A DNA stretch of 57,396 bases from Chloroflexota bacterium (GTDB lineage Bacteria > Chloroflexota > Anaerolineae > JAAEKA01). Under the pieces are notes generated by a model, which saw nothing but the letters and a program-made list of their open reading frames with translations, was not told the origin of the DNA and ran no database searches. The DNA lies in the NCBI GenBank assembly GCA_029558955.1, contig JAKQCW010000176.1, positions 1-57,396 on the forward strand, read 5' to 3'. This document shows, one piece after another, positions 46,445 through 53,824 of the stretch; the first letter of the stretch is position 1; every line of letters starts with the position of its first letter. The translations under genes were made by a program, and so were the position numbers.

Positions 46445-47629
46445 ATGCCCACCCTCCCCCCCATCCTCTTCCTCACCCCCGACCCGCCCGGCGCGATCTG
46501 GCAGGACAAGCCGCAGATCGCGCGGCGACTGGCGCGGGCGACGACGGTGCTTTATGTGGGCGAGGAGCCCTATCTGGCCGCCTGGCCTGGCCTGGCCGGC
46601 GCGCTGCAGCCGGCGCTGACCCACGTGGCCGACGGCCTCTACGCCTTCCGCTGGTCGCCCCTGGCCCCCGTCACCGGCGCCCCCCTCCTCGGCCCCCTCA
46701 CCGCCGCCCTGCGCCGCCGCCGCCTCCAGTCCGCCCTGCGCGCCGCCGCGTCTCCCCAATTAACCATTCCCCATTCCCCCCCCATCCTCTGGCTCTTCCG
46801 TCCCGGCCAGCAGCACTGGATCGACCAGCTCCGCCCGCGCCTGGTCATCTACCATGTGGTGGACGAGTACAGCGCCTACCCCGGCCTCTCCCCAGCCCAG
46901 GCCCAGCGCCAGGCCAAGCTGGACCGCCAGCTCACCGCCCGCGCCGACCTGGTCTTCTGCACGGCGCAGAGCCTGGTGGAGGCGCGCCGGCCGCTCAACC
47001 CCCACACCCATTACATGCCCAACGCGGTGGATTTCGAGGCGTTTCAGCGCGCCCTGGCCCAGTCGCCCAGCCGCCCACGCCCTCACGCCCCTCTCCTGGC
47101 CGTCGTGGGCGGCATCAACGCCAAGCTGGATCTGGCCCTGCTGGCCGCGGTGGCCAGGCGACGGCCTGCATGGCGGGTGAGGCTGGTGGGGCCGCTGAGC
47201 TATGGGCTGGATGAGGAGGAGCTGGCGCGGCTGCGCGGGCTGCCCAACGTGGAATTTGCCGGCGCAGTGGCGCCGGAGCAGGCGCCGGCCGTGATGGCTG
47301 GCTGCGACGTGGGGCTGATCCCCTACAAACTGAACGAGCAAACCCGCCACGTCAACCCGCTCAAGGTCTATGAATACCTGGCCGCGGGCCTGCCGGTGGC
47401 GGCGACGCCGCTGCCGGAGCTGCGCCAGTTCGAGCCGCTGGTGCGGCTGGCCGGCGATGCCGATCGCTTTGTGGCCGCGGTGGAGGAGGCGCTGGCCGAG
47501 GGGATGGATGCGCAGGCGGTGGCGGCGCGGCAGGCGATGGCGGCCGCGAACACGTGGGATCTGCGGGTGGAGCGGATGCTGGCGTTGATTGGGGAACGGA
47601 TGGGGAGGGGGGAACTTGGGAATTGGTGA
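46445..47629 (+). CDS. GT4-like glycosyltransferase
   Basis: A 394-residue GT-B fold glycosyltransferase. The N-terminal half includes PPILFLTPDPPGAIWQDKPQ and YHVVDEYSAYPGL; the C-terminal half has the nucleotide-sugar site with LRGLPNVEFAGAVAPEQAPA and the acidic region HVNPLKVYEYLAAGLPVAATPLPE. This arrangement is common in enzymes for surface polysaccharide or glycolipid synthesis. The start at 46445 begins at the conserved first strand; upstream in-frame sequence translates the hairpin element and is unlikely to be coding. Residues about 104-112 (QLTIPHSPP) derive from an ATTAACCATTCCCCATTCC stretch resembling an intergenic repeat. Confidence 0.82.
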   Translation: MPTLPPILFLTPDPPGAIWQDKPQIARRLARATTVLYVGEEPYLAAWPGLAGALQPALTHVADGLYAFRWSPLAPVTGAPLLGPLTAALRRRRLQSALRAAASPQLTIPHSPPILWLFRPGQQHWIDQLRPRLVIYHVVDEYSAYPGLSPAQAQRQAKLDRQLTARADLVFCTAQSLVEARRPLNPHTHYMPNAVDFEAFQRALAQSPSRPRPHAPLLAVVGGINAKLDLALLAAVARRRPAWRVRLVGPLSYGLDEEELARLRGLPNVEFAGAVAPEQAPAVMAGCDVGLIPYKLNEQTRHVNPLKVYEYLAAGLPVAATPLPELRQFEPLVRLAGDADRFVAAVEEALAEGMDAQAVAARQAMAAANTWDLRVERMLALIGERMGRGELGNW

Positions 47630-47650
47630 ATGGTGAATTGGTGAATGGTG
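47621..47650 (+). repeat. AATTGGTGAATGGTG tandem repeat
   Basis: Two perfect 15-bp units followed by a partial third. The TGA stop of the glycosyltransferase lies in the first unit. A related sequence (reverse complement, diverged) is seen inside the same gene near 46758. Confidence 0.8.
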
Positions 47651-47761
47651 AATTGAATTGGGGTGGGGATGTAACGGCGGGTGGGGATGGTGCATCTAGT
47701 GGTTGGCATGATGCATGGCTGGCGGCTGTGCAATTTGTGATCTTTGGTTCGAGGAGCAAGC

Positions 47762-48211
47762 ATGAAACGCTGGAACAAGGGCATTCTTCTGGTGTTGGGT
47801 GTGTCGCTGGCGCTGGCCGTGGCGCTGGGCGGCTGCGGCGCGTCCCCTTCAGCGTCGGCCCGGCCGGCCGCCGCGGCCCCGGCCGCGGCGACCACGCTGA
47901 ACCTGCCGGCCACTGTCGATGCCAAGACGGTGAACGAGCTGCGCAACAACCCCGACGTGTTGATCATCGACGTGCGTGAGGACTATGAATACGCGGCCGG
48001 CCACATCGCCGGGGCGACGCTGATCCCGCTGGGCCAGCTTTCCAGCCGGCTGAGTGAGATCCCCAAGGACAAGACGGTGGTGGCGGTCTGCCGCAGCGGC
48101 AATCGCAGCGGCCAGGCGACGGAACTCCTGCGCCAGGCTGGCTACGATGCCCACAACATGGCGGGCGGCATGATCTCGTGGGAACAGGCCGGGCTGGATA
48201 TCCAGCGCTGA
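47762..48211 (+). CDS. Rhodanese-domain lipoprotein
   Basis: A 149-residue exported lipoprotein: signal peptide with lipobox LGGC (Cys about 24), an Ala/Pro-rich linker, and a single rhodanese domain (about 55-149; LIIDVREDYEYAAGHIAGA, then the active loop VCRSGNRSGQATELL with catalytic Cys about 118). It should handle sulfane sulfur or serve as a thiol-based sensor at the outer face of the membrane. GAGGAG lies seven bases before the ATG. It ends at a strong terminator. Confidence 0.92.
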   Translation: MKRWNKGILLVLGVSLALAVALGGCGASPSASARPAAAAPAAATTLNLPATVDAKTVNELRNNPDVLIIDVREDYEYAAGHIAGATLIPLGQLSSRLSEIPKDKTVVAVCRSGNRSGQATELLRQAGYDAHNMAGGMISWEQAGLDIQR

Positions 48212-48230
48212 GCGCCGGGCCAACGAAGCA

Positions 48231-48275
48231 AACAAAAGGCCGGGCAGTCCTCGACAGACTGCCCGGCCTTTTGTT
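48231..48275. terminator. Bidirectional intrinsic terminator
   Basis: AACAAAAGGCCGGGCAGTC pairs perfectly (19 bp) with its complement around a 7-nt loop, with T-rich flanks on both strands. It separates the convergent rhodanese lipoprotein and YtxH-like genes. Confidence 0.92.
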
Positions 48276-48290
48276 ACCTGCCAGGGGATG

Positions 48291-48650
48291 TTAGGATTCC
48301 AGCGACTGCTTGGCGGCCGCCGCCAGGTCGTCGGCGGCCGTCTGGCCTGCCTCGGCCACAGCGTCGGCCTGTTGCGCTGCCGCCTGGGCGACATCCTGGG
48401 CCGCGCTCTGCGCCTGGCCAGCGGCCTTCTCGGCCTGGGTCTGCCAGTCGCTTGCGACCGACTGGGTGGCCTTCTGCCATTCCTGTGCGCTGGTCTGCGA
48501 GCGGCCCAGCAGTTGATCGGCCTGGGTCCGCACCTGGGTCACGATCTCACGGCCGGAGCGCGGCGTCTTGAACAGGGTGTAGACTCCGGTCGCGACCGCG
48601 CCGGCCACGAAGCCCCAAAAGAACGCGTTTGAGCTTTGCTTTTCACTCAC
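48291..48650 (-). CDS. YtxH-like small membrane protein
   Basis: A 119-residue protein with one N-terminal transmembrane segment (FFWGFVAGAVATGVYTLF, about residues 10-27) followed at once by KTPRSGREI, the signature of YtxH-domain general-stress proteins, and then a long Ala/Gln-rich coiled coil. The start is GTG at 48650 with AAAGGAGAT upstream. The protein is probably membrane-tethered with a cytoplasmic coil. The gene upstream (48715) encodes another small membrane protein, and the two may be one operon. Confidence 0.85.
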   Translation of the reverse strand: MSEKQSSNAFFWGFVAGAVATGVYTLFKTPRSGREIVTQVRTQADQLLGRSQTSAQEWQKATQSVASDWQTQAEKAAGQAQSAAQDVAQAAAQQADAVAEAGQTAADDLAAAAKQSLES

Positions 48651-48714
48651 GATGGGTATCTCCTTTGGTCAGAGAGCTGTCGGCTTTCAGACGAGTCGAC
48701 AACCCCGACGGTGT

Positions 48715-49227
48715 CTATGCTGCGGGCGGTTCGGCGCGGTCGGCGGGGGAAGCGGGGCGGTCAGTCGCCGGGCCGGTCCCGTTCCAGGGGGGCGGCGCAG
48801 TGTTCTGTGATCCGCCGCCGGCCCGCTCGGCGCCGCTCCTCAGGCTGTTCACCACATAGCGCAGCGAGCCTTTGACGCCGGCTGCCTTGGCCGAGACGTC
48901 GATGATCGGGCTGCTGACCTCGTCGCTGACGAAGCTGGCGGTGCCGCGCACCGTGTTGGTGGTCTCTTGCAGGCTTTGCAGCACCGGCTTGAGCTCAAAG
49001 AGCAGGAAATCGATCAGGCGGATGATCTGCCACATCATCACGATCAGGAAGACGTTCATCACCAGCACCACCAGGGCCAGGATGATGATCGAGATGTTGG
49101 TGATCGCGCCCGTCACCACCGGGTGGGTGAGCAGGAACCAGAGCACCAGCGCCAGCACGGCTGTGACAACCAAAGCGCCCACGCCGATGGCTATCTTCTG
49201 CTTGGTGGTCAGTTGGGTCATTTGCAT
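48715..49227 (-). CDS. Small membrane protein with helical and polar tail (unknown)
   Basis: A 170-residue protein with two hydrophobic segments (about residues 11-33 and 40-65), a helical region containing LKPVLQSLQETTNTVRGTAS and VSDEVSSPIIDVSAKAAGVK, and a Pro/Ala-rich C-terminus. The middle resembles the coil of DUF948/YtxG-like proteins that pair with YtxH, which would suit the neighbouring gene; this is inference. The start at 49227 is preferred; upstream in-frame sequence lacks features. Its leader is about 220 nt and carries a hairpin. Confidence 0.72.
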   Translation of the reverse strand: MQMTQLTTKQKIAIGVGALVVTAVLALVLWFLLTHPVVTGAITNISIIILALVVLVMNVFLIVMMWQIIRLIDFLLFELKPVLQSLQETTNTVRGTASFVSDEVSSPIIDVSAKAAGVKGSLRYVVNSLRSGAERAGGGSQNTAPPPWNGTGPATDRPASPADRAEPPAA

Positions 49228-49289
49228 GGAGGACTCGTTTCTTGGAAAAGGGACGCAGCAGGCACGCCGGCCCGCCGAATTCTGGTCCA

Positions 49290-49356
49290 CCGGCGGGTGC
49301 GAGCATGTGGATTTCGATACGGCGGCCTACTCAATCCACATGCCCGCACCCACCGG
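49290..49356 (-). promoter_or_regulatory. Long imperfect hairpin in the leader of the 48715 gene
   Basis: The 24-nt arms 49290-49313 and 49333-49356 pair at 22 positions around a 19-nt loop. The element lies between the promoter at 49457-49485 and the start at 49227. It may attenuate transcription or protect the 5' end. The remainder of 49228-49577 holds no gene. Confidence 0.6.
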
Positions 49357-49456
49357 CTGAGTAGTCCGTTTGATTTTACTTGAGCGGTGCTTTTTCTCAT
49401 GGTCACGCCAGGCAGACAACCGAGTGAAAGCGCCCGGCGCCTGGAGCGTGGCCCCG

Positions 49457-49485
49457 ATTGTAGCATAGAACGCCGGGCGTGGCAA
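49457..49485 (-). promoter_or_regulatory. Promoter of the two-gene membrane-protein unit
   Basis: On the minus strand TTGCCA (49485-49480), 17 bp, and TACAAT (49462-49457) preceded by TGC. Confidence 0.7.
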
Positions 49486-49538
49486 CGTCGCAGCAGGCCA
49501 AACGCGGGTTGGCCGCCGACAGTCGACAATCTACGGCC

Positions 49539-49568
49539 TTGGACAAGCTGGCCGCCTTGGCATATACT
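49539..49568 (+). promoter_or_regulatory. Promoter of the GDPD gene (leaderless)
   Basis: TTGGAC (49539-49544), an 18-bp spacer and TATACT (49563-49568). The ATG at 49578 is only 9 nt past the -10, so transcription probably starts at or next to the start codon. Confidence 0.65.
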
Positions 49569-49577
49569 ACCTCTCCC

Positions 49578-50345
49578 ATGCCCCTGCCTGCCCTCGCCAT
49601 CCCTGGCAAACCCAAGCCCTATCTGCTGGCTCACCGCGGCAACCGGGCGCGCTGTCCGGAGAACACGTTGGCCGCCTTTCGCCAGGCGCTGGCCGACGGC
49701 GCCGACGCGCTGGAGACCGACCTGCACCTGACGGCCGACGGCGTCTTCGTCTGCATCCACGATGCGACGGTCGATCGCACCACCGACGGCCGCGGCCCGG
49801 TAGCCGCCATGACGCTGGCGGAGCTGCGCCGGCTGAGCGCGTCCTGCGGCCGGCCGGAGTTCCAGGATGAGCGCGTGCCGACGCTGGCCGAGCTGGCGGA
49901 ACTGCTGCCGGCCGATGTGGCGCTGGCGCTGGAGCTGAAGACCGATCGCTTTCTGGAGCCGGCTGTCTGCCGCCGCCTGGTGGAGGAACTGGCTGCGGGC
50001 GGCGTGCTGGCGCGCACGGTGGCCCTCTCCTTTTCGCTGGCCCGGGTGCAGGCCGTCCAGGCGGCCGCGCCCGATCTGCCCATCGGCTGGATCACCCTGT
50101 CACGGGCCTGGCCCATCGCCGGGGTGCAGTTGCTGGGGCCGCTGTGGCCATTGCTGCTGATCAACCCGCTCTATCCCTGGCTGGCCCATCGCCGCGGGCA
50201 GTTGGTCGCGCCGCTGGATCCCTGGCCCAACCGGCGGCTGTGGCTGTATAGATTGCTGCGCTGCGACGCGGTGTTGAGCGACGACCCGGCCAGCACGCTG
50301 GCCGCGTTGGGGCGCAAAGGGGATGCTTCGGCGGCTTCAGCATGA
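49578..50345 (+). CDS. Glycerophosphodiester phosphodiesterase
   Basis: A 255-residue GDPD-family enzyme that hydrolyses glycerophosphodiesters to glycerol-3-phosphate and an alcohol. The metal-binding and catalytic motifs are present: LAHRGNRARCPENT, DALETDLHLTADG, and VCIHDATVDRTTDG; a later ALELKTD fits the third ligand region. It has no signal peptide. The ATG at 49578 is 9 nt after the -10 box and has no Shine-Dalgarno, in line with leaderless translation. The final residues (GDASAASA) and the stop codon are encoded by a GATGCTTCGGCGGCTTCAGC-type repeat. Confidence 0.92.
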   Translation: MPLPALAIPGKPKPYLLAHRGNRARCPENTLAAFRQALADGADALETDLHLTADGVFVCIHDATVDRTTDGRGPVAAMTLAELRRLSASCGRPEFQDERVPTLAELAELLPADVALALELKTDRFLEPAVCRRLVEELAAGGVLARTVALSFSLARVQAVQAAAPDLPIGWITLSRAWPIAGVQLLGPLWPLLLINPLYPWLAHRRGQLVAPLDPWPNRRLWLYRLLRCDAVLSDDPASTLAALGRKGDASAASA

Positions 50346-50352
50346 CGGAAGG
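50320..50352 (+). repeat. GATGCTTCGGCGGCTTCAGC-type repeat at a gene end
   Basis: This repeat supplies the last eight codons and the TGA of the GDPD gene (in CAGCATGACGG). A similar element lies in the ROK kinase start region at 5072-5110. Confidence 0.6.
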
Positions 50353-50390
50353 TGAGGGGGCTTGGTTTTTCACTCTTCCTCATCCCCCTG

Positions 50391-50399
50391 TGCTATAAT
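50391..50399 (+). promoter_or_regulatory. Extended -10 promoter of the GH-like lipoprotein (leaderless)
   Basis: TGCTATAAT ends 7 nt before the GTG at 50407, so the transcript probably begins at or near the start codon. No clear -35 is visible. Confidence 0.7.
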
Positions 50400-50406
50400 C
50401 TCCGGC

Positions 50407-51645
50407 GTGACTGAACCTAACCAACCGACCCATTCCGACGCGCCGGCCAGCCGGCGGCGCTTTTTGCTGATTGCCCTGAGCGGCGCGGCCGCGTTGGCGC
50501 TGGAGGCCTGTCGATCAAAGGGCCCCACCCCTGCGCCGACGCCGACCCGCACGCCGCGGCCCACCGCCCAGCCTTCTCCCACCTCACCCACGGCCACCCC
50601 CACGGTCGCGGCCGTGACCAGCACACCCACGGCCACGTCCGCGCCCCAGGCCAGCGACACGCCGCAGCCCACGCCGACGCCCGCGGCCACCCCTTTTCCC
50701 CCCGGCCCGCCCAGCAAGCTGGGTCTTTTCATGGGCTGGAACCACCCGCAGCTTTTCGATCTGCTGGCCACCGGCGGGGTGGCGCTGGTCAAGACGCTGG
50801 AGTACGACCCGAACTACGTGGCGGAGATCAAGCGCGTTTCGCCGCGCACCCTGGTGGTGGCCCGCTACACGCCGCTGCCCACCCCCGATCTGGACAACTG
50901 GAATCCGGCGGCGGCGGCGCGCCAGTTCGTGGAGCTGCTGTTGCCCATCGCCGCCGAGCCCACACGCCTGGCCAACATCGACGCCTGGGAGGCCTACAAC
51001 GAGCCGACCATCGTCACGGCCGAGCAGATGGCGCGCCTGGCCGCCTTCGAGGCGGAACGCACCCGCCTGCTGGCCGCGGCCGGCGTGCGCTCCTGCGTGG
51101 GCAATTTCGGCACCGGCCAGCCGCCGCTGGAGCTCTGGCCCAGCTTCTACCCGGCTTTGCAGGCGGTGCAGGAGCACAACGGCTTTCTGGGGCTGCATGA
51201 ATACTCCGCCCCGGAGATGTGGTTCGGCGCGGGGGACAACCAGAACCACCCCGAAAGCGACGAGGGGGATGAGGGCTGGCTGACCTTGCGCTACCGCAAG
51301 GTCTACCGCGATTATCTGCAGCCGGCCGGCCTGGCTGTGCCGCTGGTCATCACCGAGACCGGGGTGGATGGCCTGGTGCAGGGGCGGCCCGGCCCGGCCG
51401 GCAATGGCTGGAAGGATTTCACCGGCTACTGGCAGGATCAGGGCTATGTGACCACCACCCCCGAGGGCTTCTACATCGAGCAACTGGCCTGGTACGATCG
51501 CCACCTGGTGCAGGACGACTACGTCAAGGGGGCTGCCATCTATGCCCTGGTGGCGCCGGTGGGCTGGGAGAGCTATGAGATCGTCGGCCCGGCCGCTGAT
51601 ATTTTACGCCAGTACCTGGCCGTACACCCTAGCCCTTCCACTTGA
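50407..51645 (+). CDS. Lipoprotein with a clan GH-A-like glycoside hydrolase domain
   Basis: A 412-residue exported lipoprotein. The N-terminus has a twin-Arg-like SRRRFLLIALSG signal and lipobox LEAC (Cys about 39), then a Thr/Pro-rich linker (about 43-100). The catalytic-like domain (about 105-410) shows WEAYNEPTI, in which Asn-Glu matches the acid/base of clan GH-A hydrolases, and PLVITETGVDG, in which the Glu matches the nucleophile. A TIM-barrel glycosidase acting at the cell surface is therefore likely, but the specific substrate is not evident. The GTG at 50407 follows the -10 by 7 nt with no Shine-Dalgarno. The 3' end overlaps the convergent redoxin gene by 17 bp. Confidence 0.78.
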   Translation: MTEPNQPTHSDAPASRRRFLLIALSGAAALALEACRSKGPTPAPTPTRTPRPTAQPSPTSPTATPTVAAVTSTPTATSAPQASDTPQPTPTPAATPFPPGPPSKLGLFMGWNHPQLFDLLATGGVALVKTLEYDPNYVAEIKRVSPRTLVVARYTPLPTPDLDNWNPAAAARQFVELLLPIAAEPTRLANIDAWEAYNEPTIVTAEQMARLAAFEAERTRLLAAAGVRSCVGNFGTGQPPLELWPSFYPALQAVQEHNGFLGLHEYSAPEMWFGAGDNQNHPESDEGDEGWLTLRYRKVYRDYLQPAGLAVPLVITETGVDGLVQGRPGPAGNGWKDFTGYWQDQGYVTTTPEGFYIEQLAWYDRHLVQDDYVKGAAIYALVAPVGWESYEIVGPAADILRQYLAVHPSPST

Positions 51646-52186
51646 TGTTGCAGCCGATGCTGGGCCGCTGATCGGGGTTCACCGGCTGGCCGGCCAGCAG
51701 GGCGTCCAGCGCCTGGCGCACGTCGCGGCCGGTCACGGGCAGGCCGTTGCGCGGCCGCGCGTCGTCCAACTGCCCGCGATAGGCCAGCTTCAGCTCGCGG
51801 TCGTAGATGAAGATGTCGGGGGTGCAGGCCGCCTGATAGGCCCGGGCCACCTCTTGCGTCTCGTCATACAGGTAGGGGAAGGTGAAACCGAGCTCCTCCG
51901 CCAGCGCCTTCATGGCCTCGGGGCCATCTTCAGGATAGCTGGCCACGTCGTTGGAGCTGATGGCCGCGAAGGCGACGCCCCTCGGCTGGTAATCGCGTCC
52001 CAGTTGCGCCAACTGGTCTTGCACGAACTTGACATAGGGGCAGTGGTTGCAGATGAACATCACCACGACGGCGTGCTCTGAGCGCAGCTCGGCCAGGCTA
52101 ACCATGCGGCCTGAGACGGTGTCGGGGAGGGTGAAGGAAGGCGCGGGCGCGCCCAGCGGCGTCATGTTGGATGGGGTAGCTGCCAT
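51629..52186 (-). CDS. Thioredoxin-fold redoxin family protein
   Basis: A 185-residue AhpC/TSA or redoxin-like protein. The active site is FICNHCPYVKFVQD, a CNHC version of CxxC near residues 53-56. Later segments GVAFAAISSNDVASYPEDGP and YQAACTPDIFIYDRELKLAYRGQLDD are characteristic of the thioredoxin-like group found with NHCPY. It has no signal peptide, so a cytoplasmic thiol-dependent peroxidase or reductase role is plausible. AAGGAGAA precedes the ATG. The strong promoter upstream is divergent from the Fur-family operon. Confidence 0.9.
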   Translation of the reverse strand: MAATPSNMTPLGAPAPSFTLPDTVSGRMVSLAELRSEHAVVVMFICNHCPYVKFVQDQLAQLGRDYQPRGVAFAAISSNDVASYPEDGPEAMKALAEELGFTFPYLYDETQEVARAYQAACTPDIFIYDRELKLAYRGQLDDARPRNGLPVTGRDVRQALDALLAGQPVNPDQRPSIGCNIKWKG

Positions 52187-52208
52187 AGATTGTTCTCCTT
52201 TGCACATC

Positions 52209-52237
52209 ATTATAGCGGGCGGCGCGCTCCCGGTCAA
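52209..52237 (-). promoter_or_regulatory. Promoter of the redoxin gene
   Basis: On the minus strand TTGACC (52237-52232) and TATAAT (52214-52209) are 17 bp apart, about 23 nt before the start codon. Confidence 0.85.
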
Positions 52238-52260
52238 AACCAAGCCGCCCCCAACCCCCA

Positions 52261-52290
52261 CACCGCTCGGGCCGGTCTCCGACCGTGCCC
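52261..52290 (+). repeat. Single copy of the CGGTCTCCGACCG repeat
   Basis: This segment matches the array unit at 21035-21180 (CACCGCTCGGGCCGGTCTCC and onward to CGTGCCC). It sits in the divergent spacer between the redoxin and Fur-family genes. Confidence 0.85.
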
Positions 52291-52321
52291 GCAGATTGTG
52301 CCGTCGCAGCCCAGCGATGAT

Positions 52322-52350
52322 TTGACAAGATCCGCCCTCCTGCCGATAAT
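52322..52350 (+). promoter_or_regulatory. Promoter of the Fur-family/zinc-transport operon
   Basis: TTGACA (52322-52327) and GATAAT (52345-52350) are 17 bp apart. The tandem palindromes begin at the next base. Confidence 0.85.
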
Positions 52351-52381
52351 TGAGACCTGATCTCACTGAGACGCAATCTCA
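52351..52381 (+). promoter_or_regulatory. Two tandem TGAGA-N5-TCTCA operators
   Basis: Site 1 is TGAGACCTGATCTCA (52351-52365) and site 2 is TGAGACGCAATCTCA (52367-52381). Their centres are 16 bp apart. They cover the expected transcription start (about 52357), so a bound repressor would block initiation. The Fur-family protein encoded 17 bp downstream is the obvious candidate ligand. Confidence 0.7.
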
Positions 52382-52397
52382 ATCAGGTGACAATGCG

Positions 52398-52811
52398 ATG
52401 GAAACCCGACATGCCAAGACCGTTCAGACCGCGGGCTTCAAGCTGACGCCGCCGCGCCAGGCGGTGCTGACCGCGTTGGAAAGCGGCGATGACCACATGA
52501 CGCCGGCCGAGGTGTTGGCGCGCGCCCAGGCCATCTATCCCAGCCTGGGACGCGCCACGGTCTACCGCACGCTGGAGCTGTTGACCAACCTGGGCATCGT
52601 GCGGCCTATCTTTCTGGGCGAGCGCGGCGTCTGCCTGACGCTGGCCGAGGGTGGACATCATCATCTGATCTGCTCCGACTGCGGCGCGGTGGTCGAGTTC
52701 GATGAATGCCCGGTCTCGGAATTGGAGCAGGAGCTGGCCGAGCGGCTTAATTTCCAGATCCGCGGCCATCTGCTGGAGTTCTACGGTCTGTGTGCGCAAT
52801 GTCAGGGTTAG
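52398..52811 (+). CDS. Fur-family metal-responsive repressor, probably Zur
   Basis: A 137-residue Fur-family regulator: an N-terminal winged helix (GFKLTPPRQAVLTALES to GRATVYRTLELLTNLG) and a metal-binding domain with HHHLICSDCG (Cys pair about 92 and 95) and a second CxxC pair LCAQCQG at the C-terminus. It leads an operon with a zinc-type ABC transporter and is preceded by tandem operators, so Zur is the best guess. The start at 52398 lies after the operators; AGGTGA stands about 8 bases upstream. A longer in-frame reading would translate the operators and is rejected. Confidence 0.9.
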   Translation: METRHAKTVQTAGFKLTPPRQAVLTALESGDDHMTPAEVLARAQAIYPSLGRATVYRTLELLTNLGIVRPIFLGERGVCLTLAEGGHHHLICSDCGAVVEFDECPVSELEQELAERLNFQIRGHLLEFYGLCAQCQG

Positions 52812-52825
52812 CGGTGTTTCGCAAG

Positions 52826-53821
52826 ATGACGCACCGGTCTGGCTCGCTCGGAGACCGGCCAGAGCGCGGGGCGTCGGTCGGGGCTGGGCTGGCAGGAGGG
52901 CTTCGCTGGCTGATCCTGCTGGGCCTGGCGTTGGGGCTGGCCAGTTGCGCGGGCGCGCCGGCCAGGGATGGCGCCAAACCCCAGGTGGTGGCGACCACCA
53001 CCATCGTCGGCGATGTGGTGCGCCAGGTGGGCGGCGACGCGATCGACCTGACGGTGCTGCTGCCGGCCGGCGCTGATCCGCACAGCTTTCAGCCGACGCC
53101 CAAGGACGCGGCGCTGCTGGCCAACGCCGACCTGATCTTCATCAACGGCCTGGGGCTGGAGACGTTCATGGAACGGCTGGTGCAGAGCAGCGGCGACAGG
53201 GCCCGGATCGTGGCCGTCTCCGATGGCGTGGCGACTCTGGCCGGCAGCCACGAACATCAGGATGAGCATCCGGCCGGCGAGGCGGAACACCAGGAGGTCG
53301 ATCCGCATGTCTGGATGGATCCGGGCAATGTGCAGGTGTGGACCGGCAACATCGCGGCCGCGCTGAGCGCCCTCGACCCGGCCAACGCGTCCCTATATCA
53401 AACCAACGCGCAGCGCTACGACGCGACGTTGCAGGCGCTGGATGCCTGGGCCGAAGAGCAGATCGAGCAGATTCCAGCGGAACACCGCCGGATGGCGGTC
53501 GATCACCAGGTCTTCGACTATTTCGCCCGACGCTATGGCCTCCAGATCGCAGGGACGGTGGCCTCCGGCTCCAGCGCCATGAGCAGCTCATCGGCCCAGG
53601 GGCTGGCCACACTGGAGGACGCCATCCGCGAGCTGGGCGTGCGGGCGGTCTTCGTCGGCAATACGGTCAGCCCCACCCTGGCCGAGCAGGTGGCGCGCGA
53701 TACCGGCGTCCCACTGGTCTTTCTCTACACCGACTCGCTGAGCGCGCCCGACGGCGCGGCCCCTACCTATGAGGCGCTCATGCGCACCAATGTCAACGCG
53801 ATTGTCGAGGCGCTGCGATAG
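52826..53821 (+). CDS. znuA: Zinc-type ABC transporter substrate-binding lipoprotein
   Basis: A 331-residue cluster A-I (TroA/ZnuA-type) binding protein. The signal peptide ends in lipobox LASC. The mature part has VVATTTIVGDVVRQVGGD, GADPHSFQPTPKDA (first metal His), a short His/Glu-rich loop (GSHEHQDEHPAGEAEHQEVD) typical of zinc-specific members, PHVWMDPGNV (second His), and a VDHQVFDYFARRYG segment with the third His. The N-terminus is uncertain: the ATG at 52826 and one at 52799 are possible, and the n-region (SGSLGDRPER) is encoded by a copy of the dispersed repeat (52841-52866). It starts next to the Fur-family stop (52811). Confidence 0.9.
   Translation: MTHRSGSLGDRPERGASVGAGLAGGLRWLILLGLALGLASCAGAPARDGAKPQVVATTTIVGDVVRQVGGDAIDLTVLLPAGADPHSFQPTPKDAALLANADLIFINGLGLETFMERLVQSSGDRARIVAVSDGVATLAGSHEHQDEHPAGEAEHQEVDPHVWMDPGNVQVWTGNIAAALSALDPANASLYQTNAQRYDATLQALDAWAEEQIEQIPAEHRRMAVDHQVFDYFARRYGLQIAGTVASGSSAMSSSSAQGLATLEDAIRELGVRAVFVGNTVSPTLAEQVARDTGVPLVFLYTDSLSAPDGAAPTYEALMRTNVNAIVEALR
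52841..52866 (-). repeat. Repeat copy embedded in the znuA signal-peptide region
   Basis: On the minus strand CGCTCTGGCCGGTCTCCGAG is followed by CGAGCC, matching the unit of the 54727-55157 array. It is in frame and translated within the first 15 codons of znuA. Confidence 0.8.
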
Positions 53822-53824
53822 CCT

